Positions 1 to 6,831 of a stretch of 14,670 nucleotides of DNA are shown one piece after another. The first letter of the stretch is position 1. Each line of letters starts with the position of its first letter. Below the pieces are notes generated by a model that was given only the letters and a program-made list of their open reading frames with translations, was not told the DNA's origin and ran no database searches. Origin of the DNA: CAMBDR01 sp046597185 (lineage in GTDB: Bacteria > Pseudomonadota > Gammaproteobacteria > Burkholderiales > Burkholderiaceae_D); assembly GCA_046597185.1 (NCBI GenBank), contig JBKJLF010000642.1, positions 1-14,670 of the forward strand, read 5' to 3'. A program made the translations under genes and the position numbers.

Positions 1-79
1 CGTTGGCATTGGCGGTGTTGTTGATTACCTCTTTGACAGCCACGGCGATCTTGTGTACCTTGTTTTTTGGCTCACCCAT
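1..79 (-). CDS. N-terminal start of an unidentified leftward gene (cut by window edge)
   Basis: An ATG at 79 reading leftward opens a frame with no stop to the window edge. It encodes a 26-residue start beginning MGEPKNKVHKIAVAVKE. A strong Shine-Dalgarno GGGGAG lies at 93-88 with 8 bases to the ATG, which is the main reason to believe this is a real gene start. The visible part is hydrophilic, rich in Lys, Val and Asn, with no signal peptide, so a cytoplasmic protein is likely. I do not recognise the family, and no function is assigned. It overlaps an open rightward frame whose upstream part looks non-coding, and I prefer the leftward reading here. Confidence is limited because only 26 codons are visible. 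Confidence 0.5.
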   Translation of the reverse strand, partial: MGEPKNKVHKIAVAVKEVINNTANAN

Positions 80-391
80 TTGGTGATCTCCCCATTTCGT
101 GAAAAACCCGCTAAAACCTCAATTTTGCATCAAATTCTATGGGGAAAACGAGAAAAATGGAGACATTCTTATGGACTGCCAATTTCAACTGAGGAATCTA
201 GGATCACTGATCTGATGGCGCTGGTGCAGCGTACCGATCGTACCAAATTCAGAAATCAGGTGTTAAAACCCTTGCTGGTGGCTGGACTGCTGGAAATGAC
301 GATCCCGGATAAACCTACCAGCAGCAAGCAACGCTATCGGCTTACTGAAAAGGGCGCTGCTGCCGTGAAGGGGAATATTTTGAAGCGGTAG
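53..391 (+). pseudogene. C-terminal winged-helix fragment of an AAA_4/AlbA_2-type ATP-binding protein (probable remnant)
   Basis: From about residue 45 of this 112-residue frame (base ~185 on), the translation resembles the C-terminal winged helix of the AlbA_2/AAA_4 'ATP-binding protein' family, often annotated as RecG-related or transcriptional regulator. The hallmark stretch is FRNQVLKPLLVAGLLEMTIP followed by DKPTSSKQRYRLTEKG, which fits the family tail 'yLkPLLeaGLiemTiPdkPrSrkQrYrlT'. The preceding residues (1-40) do not look like the ATP-binding or AlbA portions of such proteins. The only starts are a GTG at 53 without a ribosome site and an in-frame ATG at 215 inside the domain. The frame is open to the left edge but overlaps the well-supported leftward start at 79. 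Full family members are roughly 400-550 residues, so this is most likely a truncated remnant. A small expressed winged-helix protein is the alternative. Confidence 0.5.
88..93 (-). promoter_or_regulatory. Shine-Dalgarno site of the leftward edge gene
   Basis: The leftward strand reads GGGGAG followed by ATCACCAA and then ATG. The 8-base spacing is near ideal, and this site decides the start at 79. No convincing -10/-35 pair was seen upstream of it. Confidence 0.5.
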
Positions 392-408
392 AGGTGGATT
401 TTTCTTGA

Positions 409-1689
409 TTATTGGTTTGTTTTTGCGTTTATATCATGGTGGTAACATTCAATAATCATCGCACTCGCCAACCCCGCAGCGCCACTCATCGCAATCAAGC
501 CATAGCGCCCTTGGCAGTGCTCCAGTTCATCCAGCGCCATGGAAATGAGGATCGCGCCAGTTGCCCCCATCGCATGCCCAAACGCCAGGGTGCCGCCATT
601 CGGGTTGACCCTTGCCGCTGCCGCGCTTGACTCCAGTCCCATCGCACGCATCCAGTGCAGCATCGCCGCTGCAAACGCTTCATTGACTTCAAACACATCA
701 ATCTCGTCCACCCGCAGGCCAGCACGCGCCAGCACCTTGCGCGTGACATCCACCACACCCGTGAGAGCAAGACCCGGATCAGCGCCGCACTCACACTGTG
801 CCACAATGCGTGCGCGCGGTCGCCAGCCGTGGCGCGCCAGCGCGCCGTGCGAGGCCAGCAATACCCATGCCGCTGCATCAGCAGCGGTGGGCGAATTGCC
901 GACGTGGTGGACATGTTGCAGCGGCTGAAGTGGTTGCAGCGGTTGAGTTGGCTGGCTTTGTGACATTTGAAAACGCTGCGCCAAGTCTTCATTCCACACC
1001 TTTGCGCCGATTTCTGCAAACGCGGCGGGGCGGGTGGCAAGGTAGTCTGCGCTATTGCCGGGGCGCAGATTTTGCTCATGTGTCAGTAATATCTTCCCAT
1101 CACCGTCTTCGACAGGCAACATCGAGACAAATCGCCCTTGCGCCTGCGCTACCTGTGCGCGGGCCTGGCTTTGCGCTGCATACGCGTCGCATGCCTCACG
1201 CGTGATGCCATAGCGGGTTGCAATGGCATCGGCAGCCACACCCAGCGGTAAAATGGCGTGCTGCCGATTAAACGCCGCATCCAAAAACAAACTGCCCTGG
1301 TCGGCTGCCAGGGGCACCTGCGACATCATCTCCACGCCACCACCGACACACACACCATCATTGGCTTGGGCTTGCAACGCTGCCAAGGCCACCGCCGACA
1401 TACCGGAGCAGCAGGCGCGGTTAATTGTCAGCGCGGCCACGCACTCGTGCCAACCTGCGGCAATCGTGGTCAGGCGGGCAAAATTACTGCCTTGCCCGGC
1501 GTATTGGGTGGCGCAGCCCAGCACCACATCCTCGACCAGCGTATCAAGCAGGCCCGAAGCGGATTGCCTGGCCGCCAGCTTTTGCAATAATTGCGCCCCC
1601 AGCGCCACCGGGGTCAAGTCTTTGAGCGCGCTTTTGGCATTGCCATGCGCGCGTGGGCTGCGGACGGCGTCAACAATAAAGGCGCTCAT
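409..1689 (-). CDS. Thiolase-family protein (acetyl-CoA C-acyltransferase-like) with Ser in place of the second catalytic Cys
   Basis: This 426-residue protein has thiolase-fold landmarks in order: N-terminal AFIVDAVRSPRA; nucleophile region NRACCSGMSAV with Cys93 at the acyl-accepting position; GGGVEMMSQVP near 116-126; GNS at 264-266; NEAFA at 336-340; GGTLAFGHAMGATGA with His372; and a C-terminal glycine loop at 402-407. Classical thiolases condense or cleave acyl-CoA using Cys, His and a second Cys in a C-x-G/A-G-G motif. Here that position reads MSGAAGLA, so Ser402 replaces the Cys. Residues 241-262 form a Q/P/L-rich insertion built of PLQ repeats just before the GNS motif. Length is slightly above the usual ~390-400. 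The ATG overlaps the stop of the upstream dioxygenase gene by 4 bases (ATGA), implying translational coupling. It may be a degradative 3-ketoacyl-CoA thiolase with altered chemistry, or a non-classical thiolase-like enzyme. Family assignment is sure; exact reaction is not. Confidence 0.9.
   Translation of the reverse strand: MSAFIVDAVRSPRAHGNAKSALKDLTPVALGAQLLQKLAARQSASGLLDTLVEDVVLGCATQYAGQGSNFARLTTIAAGWHECVAALTINRACCSGMSAVALAALQAQANDGVCVGGGVEMMSQVPLAADQGSLFLDAAFNRQHAILPLGVAADAIATRYGITREACDAYAAQSQARAQVAQAQGRFVSMLPVEDGDGKILLTHEQNLRPGNSADYLATRPAAFAEIGAKVWNEDLAQRFQMSQSQPTQPLQPLQPLQHVHHVGNSPTAADAAAWVLLASHGALARHGWRPRARIVAQCECGADPGLALTGVVDVTRKVLARAGLRVDEIDVFEVNEAFAAAMLHWMRAMGLESSAAAARVNPNGGTLAFGHAMGATGAILISMALDELEHCQGRYGLIAMSGAAGLASAMIIECYHHDINAKTNQ
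916..951 (-). repeat. Four degenerate 9-base tandem repeats inside the thiolase gene
   Basis: On the plus strand the units are TTGCAGCGG, CTGAAGTGG, TTGCAGCGG and TTGAGTTGG. In the leftward gene they encode PTQ-PLQ-PLQ-PLQ around residues 247-258. All changes keep the frame. This is a low-complexity insertion in a surface loop rather than part of the thiolase core. Confidence 0.8.
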
Positions 1690-3218
1690 GCCATTTGTGA
1701 ATTGGGATAGGCCGATAGCGCGGGCGACAAATACCGGACTTGATCAGCCCGCACCGCCGCACCATCGGCCCAACAGGCATGGGTGCCGCTGCAAATTTGA
1801 TGCGGGAGAATAATCCGGCACACCGGGCCAGCGCTAAAGTTTTTGGCATCCACCAAAATACATTCAGAACGCTTTTCCACCAAATCGGTAATGAAGGAAA
1901 TCAAATAACCGTCATCTTCATCCCTGGCATTCACGCGCGATGCAAACGGCGCTTCGCTGCCATAACGCTGCTCGCCAAAGGCGATTTCTTCACTGCTACC
2001 GGTGGCCAAATCATGCTTGATCAAGCCGGTAAACAAAAACCAACCCGGTTTGGGCACCGCGCTATACACATAGCGGTTTTTGCGCCCTGCATAGTCTTGA
2101 TTAAAGGTGCCAAATTCCAAAATACGTGGGCCCATCTGCATTTCACGGGTGCTGCCTGTTTTCAGATTGAAAATCCAGCGGTGCAGCTTGGGCAAAAACG
2201 CGTGCTGATCCAAAAACGCCATCATGCGCGCATACTCGGGCGCTACCTCCGGCCCATATTCGCTGCCGCCTTTGGGCATCGGCTCTTCTTGGAAATAGCC
2301 ATCCAAAATCAATTCATCGCCTTCTTCATACGCATTTAAAAAATGCAAAATATAGGTCGGGTCAGCTTCAAACCAGCGGATTTCACTGCCCGGCGCATTG
2401 CGCGCCAATACGCCAAAGCGTGAGCGCATTTGCGGGTAAAAGCGTACCGCGTGGATGTTTCTGGCAGCCAGTTCGGGGTCGGCAAACATCGGCAAATCGT
2501 TAAAAATCACATAATTTTTGGAAAACGCCATATCGTGCGGCAACCGCGCACCCGGTAATTCAATCGGCGTGTAATGGCTTAATTGGCCCGCCGCATTGAC
2601 CACGCCATAGTTGAGGTACGGCGCAGTCGGGCCGTAATTGAAAAACAGTAGTTCCCCAGTGGCCTGATCGGTCTTGCAATGCGCCGAAATACCTTGCCCG
2701 GCTGGCACCCAGGGCGCGCAACCCTTGAATTCCAGGGTAAATGGGTCAAATTGATAAGCTGTGCCACATTGGTAAAACGTGGAAAGCGCCAGACCGCCAT
2801 GCACCACCACATCGGTACTGGAGGCATCCTTCAAATGGCCTTGCATGCCCACGCCGGGGCGCAGCGACTTTTTGGGCGATTCCATCAAGCCTGCCCACAA
2901 GGCTTGCCCGGCTTCTTGCTCGGCCAAAAAGCCGCTGGTGGGTACGATGCGGTTGCGATATTCGGCGCGTCCATCGCGCAGGCTGATCATATGCAACATG
3001 CCATCACCTTCAAACGGGTGGTAACGCCCCAGTGGTTGCTGGATTTGGTTTTCGGTATTGCGCAAATACACGCCATCAATATCGTGCGGAATCTGGCCTA
3101 TCACTTCCAGCTCGCTGGCGTTGACTTCTTCACGCAAGGGCGTCCATGCGCCATTCAGGTAGGGGTGGTCGTTGGCTTGCATGGTGCTGGGGATGGCGCT
3201 TTGATAAGTGATGCTCAT
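1686..3218 (-). CDS. Carotenoid oxygenase family protein (RPE65/CCD/lignostilbene dioxygenase-like)
   Basis: This 510-residue protein belongs to the non-heme Fe(II) family that splits a C=C double bond with O2 into two carbonyl products; substrates in the family are carotenoids, apocarotenoids, stilbenes and related phenylpropanoids. The four iron-binding histidines are visible: His180 in GISAHCKTD, His228 in LPHDMAFS, His292 in ILHFLNAYEE and His480 in ICSGTHACW. Second-shell acidic motifs NAYEEGDE (295-302) and EDDGYLISF (434-442) also fit, as does HPFEGDGMLH near 67-76. Length is normal for the family, with a C-terminal tail of about 30 residues after the last ligand. I chose ATG 3218 because GGAG sits 5 bases upstream and the family-like sequence begins there; a longer frame to 3332 adds 38 residues without family character. 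No signal peptide is evident, so it is probably cytoplasmic. It is the first gene of a two-gene operon with the thiolase. Substrate cannot be deduced. Confidence 0.93.
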   Translation of the reverse strand: MSITYQSAIPSTMQANDHPYLNGAWTPLREEVNASELEVIGQIPHDIDGVYLRNTENQIQQPLGRYHPFEGDGMLHMISLRDGRAEYRNRIVPTSGFLAEQEAGQALWAGLMESPKKSLRPGVGMQGHLKDASSTDVVVHGGLALSTFYQCGTAYQFDPFTLEFKGCAPWVPAGQGISAHCKTDQATGELLFFNYGPTAPYLNYGVVNAAGQLSHYTPIELPGARLPHDMAFSKNYVIFNDLPMFADPELAARNIHAVRFYPQMRSRFGVLARNAPGSEIRWFEADPTYILHFLNAYEEGDELILDGYFQEEPMPKGGSEYGPEVAPEYARMMAFLDQHAFLPKLHRWIFNLKTGSTREMQMGPRILEFGTFNQDYAGRKNRYVYSAVPKPGWFLFTGLIKHDLATGSSEEIAFGEQRYGSEAPFASRVNARDEDDGYLISFITDLVEKRSECILVDAKNFSAGPVCRIILPHQICSGTHACWADGAAVRADQVRYLSPALSAYPNSQMA

Positions 3219-3454
3219 GGTGGCTCCAGGGTGGGCGTTGGCAAAAAAGTGAAGTAATCGTGCATGCAAAGCGGCGTGGCTGCGGCAGGTGGTCGTCGTT
3301 ATTTGTACACAGCACTGCCAACTGTAACGCAATTGTTGGGGCTTATTGTATCAAACTTGTGGCCTGTTGCTTATATGAGAAATAATTTGTCGCCATTGCC
3401 AGCCAACGCTGACGGTAGCCAGTGCTATTATTGCGTAACGACAATGAGGTGCAT
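3219..3454. promoter_or_regulatory. Divergent intergenic region between the dioxygenase operon and the sensor-kinase operon
   Basis: These 236 bases lie between two divergent starts and must carry promoters for both operons. It is more AT-rich in 3330-3390 than its surroundings. A candidate rightward promoter is TTGTGG (3357-3362) with AATAAT (3381-3386) at 18-base spacing; TATTAT (3426-3431) is another -10-like hexamer but lacks a -35. On the leftward strand the AT-rich run contains TACAAT and AAATAA -10-like hexamers without a clear -35. A 5-bp inverted repeat CCAAC (3318-3322) / GTTGG (3335-3339) with a 12-base spacer could be an operator, but is short enough to be chance. The ribosome site GAGG at 3446-3449 precedes the kinase ATG by 5 bases. 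Promoter assignments are inference. Confidence 0.4.
3224..3227 (-). promoter_or_regulatory. Ribosome-binding site deciding the dioxygenase start
   Basis: The leftward strand reads GGAG, then CCACC, then ATG at 3218. The 5-base spacing supports this start over the upstream in-frame ATG at 3332, which has no comparable site. Confidence 0.55.
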
Positions 3455-6400
3455 ATGGATTTCCCCAATGGTTGCCATACACAGGGCCGAAGTTTGGCAT
3501 GGCAGGTGTTCGTCCGGCGATTTGTTTGTTTGCTACCTTTGTGCCAGTTATGGCTAGGGTTGTTTCTGTGGCCATTGTCGTCATTGCATGCTGCGCCCAA
3601 CTCATGGGCACACTTGAGCGATACCGTGTTCCATCATGTTGGTCGTAGTCAGGGCTTGCCCAATCAAGCAGTTTCTGCATTGGCAGAAGATAGTACCGGG
3701 TTTATCTGGATGGGCACACAAGGGGGCTTGGCGCGCTGGGATGGCTACCGCTTTAAAGAGTATCAGCCCAATCCATTGCATGCGGGAAGCTTGCCCAATA
3801 ATAATATTATTTTCCTGTTTGCCGACCGGTCAGGGGGGCTGTGGGTAGGTAGCCAGGTTGGTCTGGCGCGCTATGATGCGGCATCGGATCAATTTACGCC
3901 AATTGTTTTGCAACAAAAGGGCAGCGCAGCGACTGCCATGACGGATGATGGTCAGGCTGGTTTTTGGGTTGCCAGCCGCAATGGCTTGCAGCATATCCGC
4001 CACGATGGCAGTTTGATGCAAGTTGATCCCGGTTTGGGGCATTTGGCCCAGGATGATATTCGTGCCGTCTTGCGCGAACCCGGTGGCAGGTTATGGGTTG
4101 GCAGCCGTAATGGCTTGTGGTATCGCAATGCACCAGGGGAGGCATTTTTGCAATTGCCACTTGCTGGCGCGCAAGAATCGATTGTGCTATGCCTGCAACG
4201 CGGCAATGATGGTAAAATTTTTGTTGGTGCCAATGGTCTGGGTGCGTTTTTGGTTAATCCGACGCACATGTCGGTGCAAGCTTTGCTCGGTCAAGATAGC
4301 GATACGGCGGGGCTGGACAGTTTGGTGATCAATGCCATTTGTGATGTCGGCACGGGGGAAATGTGGCTCGCCACCAATGGTTATGGTGTGTTGGTGGTGG
4401 ATCTGGCCAATTTGCGGGTGCGTCGCCTGTCGCATGAAGTGAACCTGGATCATAGTCTGGCAGAAAATTCGGTGACCTCACTTTTGCGCGACAGGGCAGG
4501 TTTGATTTGGGTTGGCACCGCTCGTGGCAGCAGCCGATTTAATTCCCGGCAAAATGCCATTTTACCCATCTTTAGCAATCCACTGCGTCCAGACCGATTG
4601 GCTGATACGGATATCGCTTCGGTCAAAGCCATGCCTGATGGCAGTCTTTGGGTTGGCTTGCGCAGCAAAGGGGTGAATATTCTCAAGCGCAATGGGCAGG
4701 TGAAGTGGCTGGCGGCCAATGCCAGCCAACCGAAAACATCCTTGCCTGTGGGGGCGGTGCGTGCAATCAGCGCCCCGATGGGTGGCTGGGTGTATATGGC
4801 CAGCGAACGGGGTTTGTATCGTAGCAATGTGCATGGCGAGCAGTTGCAAAGAGTGAGTTTAAGCGGGCGTGATCCGACGGTGGCTGTGACTTCGATTCTG
4901 CAACGGGGTGATCGTTTATGGTTGGGCGGGGTGGATGGTTTATGGTTGCTTGATTTTAGCCAGGGTGAGCCACAACAATTACAACGTATTGCTGGCAGTG
5001 AATTTTTGAATAAGCATTTAATCATGGCGCTGGCACTTACTGGACAAGCCCATGCCACCGGGCAAGGTGTTTTGTGGATAGGCACGCGCGAGAACGGTCT
5101 GGTTCGATTTGATCAAAAAAGTGGTCGTTTTGTATCAATTCGGGCCGATCCTGGCAATGTCAATGCGCTCTCGTCGGATGCAATTGCCAGCCTGATGGAA
5201 GATAAACTCGGGCGGCTTTGGGTTTGCACCCAGGGGGGCGGCATCAGTGTCTTGCTCGAACCGGGGCTTGACCAAAATTTCCGCTTTCGGCGCATAGGCC
5301 TGGCGCAAGGCTTACCGAATAATATGGTCAATAGCGCGCTGACCGATGACAAGCAGCAGATTTGGGTCAGTACCGATGATGGTTTGGCCCTGATCGATCC
5401 GACTTCATTTGCCGTGCTTCCTTTGCGCTTTCCCGACGGGGTGATCATTTCCACCTATTGGATCAATTCAGGAACCAAAACGCCATCCGGTGAGCTCCTG
5501 TTTGGCGGGTCTGGCGGCATGACCCTGGTCGCGCCGGATCGGTTTAAACCCTTTAATTATCGGCCACCACTGGTGCTGAGCTTGCTTGAAGTGGGGGGCA
5601 AGGAAATCAACACCGATCGTTTTAACCATGGCGTTGGCAAAATGACAGAACCGCTCACAATTATCCCGCAAGCCAATAAAATCAAGGTGGAATTTTCTGC
5701 GCTGGACTATAGCGCGCCCGAGCATAACCGCTATGCCTATCGGCTTGATGGCCATGATGCCGATTGGATCAATACCGACGCCAAAGGACGTTTGGCTTCC
5801 TGGTTCAATCTGGCTCCGGGCGCGTATGTTTTGCGTTTGCGCGGATCGAATCACCTGGGTTTGTGGAACGATGATGAATTGCGCATTGCGGTTCAAGTTT
5901 TACCCGCCTGGTATCAAACCTGGTGGTGGTATCTGTTTTTGGCAGTTTTGCTGGTGGCAGCGGTCTGGTTTCTGGTGCAGGGGCGTACCGCCTACTTGCG
6001 CAAGCGGCAAAGTGAACTGAAGCAGGTGGTGGCACAGCGTACCACGCAATTGTTGCAGCAGGCAAAAATTGCCTCCTTGGGCACGCTCACGGCGGGTATC
6101 GCGCATGAAATCAATAATCCTTCCAATTTTGCCCATGTGGGGGCGTATAATTTGGGCACGCAATTGCAAGAGTTTCAACAATTATTGCGCGATTTGGCGG
6201 GTGACGATGCACCACAGGAATTGCACGACACCTTGCAACAACATTTTGACCGATTGCATGCCTCCCTGGCCGCCATCAGCGAGGGCACCAGCCGGATTCG
6301 TGATTTGGTGAAAGACTTGCGTACCTTTTCCCGCCTTGATGAAGCACAATGGAAATCGGTGGCGATTGCCGACAGTTTGAGCGCGACAGTGAATTTGGTG

Positions 6401-6820
6401 CGTACCCAGTATATGAATCAGGTGGAGATTCGTTGTGATTTGGCGGTCAATCCGGTGATTGAATGCTCGCCCGCCCAATTGAATCAAGTATTTATGAATA
6501 TCATCGTCAATGCTTGTCAGGCTATTTGCAGCCGCCCACCCGACGTGTGTACGGCTGATCCCGGCTTATTGTTGATCCGCTCGAAAATAGTCGGGAAATG
6601 GTTGGTGTTTGAATTTGAAGACAATGGCGGCGGTATCCCCGATGCGATTCGGGAACGCATTTTCGATCCATTTTTTACCACCAAAACCGTGGGTGAGGGG
6701 ATGGGCATGGGTTTGTCGATTTCGCTTGGTATTATTCAAAAGCAACGCGGTACGATTGAAGTACGCTCAATACCGGGCCAGGGCAGTTGTTTTATTGTGA
6801 GTTTATTGTTGTTGGAGTGA
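3455..6820 (+). CDS. Double-propeller sensor histidine kinase 1 (Reg_prop x14, Y_Y_Y, HisKA, HATPase)
   Basis: A 1121-residue membrane sensor kinase. Residues 1-47 form a signal peptide ending near LHAA. Residues ~55-700 carry 14 Reg_prop-type blades marked by W-(V/I/L)-G/A-type cores (FIWMGTQGGLARW, GLWVGSQVGLARY, RLWVGSRNGLWY, LIWVGTARG, VLWIGTRENGLVRF and others), most simply two seven-bladed periplasmic propellers. A Y_Y_Y domain (~735-817) leads to an aromatic belt and one TM helix (~825-842). Only about 42 residues separate the TM from phospho-acceptor His884 in AGIAHEINNP. The kinase core has N-box NQVFMNIIVNACQ (1010-1022), Asp1056 in FEDNGGGI, FDPFFTTK (1070-1077) and GMGMGLSI (1082-1089). 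There is no receiver or DNA-binding domain, so it must signal to a separate response regulator. The start is ATG 3455 with GAGG 5 bases upstream; a GTG at 3422 adds 11 unlikely residues. First gene of the kinase operon. Ligand unknown. Confidence 0.95.
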   Translation: MDFPNGCHTQGRSLAWQVFVRRFVCLLPLCQLWLGLFLWPLSSLHAAPNSWAHLSDTVFHHVGRSQGLPNQAVSALAEDSTGFIWMGTQGGLARWDGYRFKEYQPNPLHAGSLPNNNIIFLFADRSGGLWVGSQVGLARYDAASDQFTPIVLQQKGSAATAMTDDGQAGFWVASRNGLQHIRHDGSLMQVDPGLGHLAQDDIRAVLREPGGRLWVGSRNGLWYRNAPGEAFLQLPLAGAQESIVLCLQRGNDGKIFVGANGLGAFLVNPTHMSVQALLGQDSDTAGLDSLVINAICDVGTGEMWLATNGYGVLVVDLANLRVRRLSHEVNLDHSLAENSVTSLLRDRAGLIWVGTARGSSRFNSRQNAILPIFSNPLRPDRLADTDIASVKAMPDGSLWVGLRSKGVNILKRNGQVKWLAANASQPKTSLPVGAVRAISAPMGGWVYMASERGLYRSNVHGEQLQRVSLSGRDPTVAVTSILQRGDRLWLGGVDGLWLLDFSQGEPQQLQRIAGSEFLNKHLIMALALTGQAHATGQGVLWIGTRENGLVRFDQKSGRFVSIRADPGNVNALSSDAIASLMEDKLGRLWVCTQGGGISVLLEPGLDQNFRFRRIGLAQGLPNNMVNSALTDDKQQIWVSTDDGLALIDPTSFAVLPLRFPDGVIISTYWINSGTKTPSGELLFGGSGGMTLVAPDRFKPFNYRPPLVLSLLEVGGKEINTDRFNHGVGKMTEPLTIIPQANKIKVEFSALDYSAPEHNRYAYRLDGHDADWINTDAKGRLASWFNLAPGAYVLRLRGSNHLGLWNDDELRIAVQVLPAWYQTWWWYLFLAVLLVAAVWFLVQGRTAYLRKRQSELKQVVAQRTTQLLQQAKIASLGTLTAGIAHEINNPSNFAHVGAYNLGTQLQEFQQLLRDLAGDDAPQELHDTLQQHFDRLHASLAAISEGTSRIRDLVKDLRTFSRLDEAQWKSVAIADSLSATVNLVRTQYMNQVEIRCDLAVNPVIECSPAQLNQVFMNIIVNACQAICSRPPDVCTADPGLLLIRSKIVGKWLVFEFEDNGGGIPDAIRERIFDPFFTTKTVGEGMGMGLSISLGIIQKQRGTIEVRSIPGQGSCFIVSLLLLE

Positions 6821-6831
6821 TTTTTCATTGC

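Noticed and set aside
392..408. Terminator between the convergent gene ends
   Set aside because: The 17-base gap has a short T-run but no hairpin could be drawn in it.
3219..3332. Longer dioxygenase start adding 38 residues (MRYSWQCCVQ...)
   Set aside because: The extra residues have no family character, no ribosome site precedes 3332, and GGAG sits correctly before ATG 3218.
4450..5085. Leftward 211-codon open frame inside kinase 1
   Set aside because: It is antisense to propeller blades with intact motifs; its composition is the mirror of the real gene and no ribosome site was seen.
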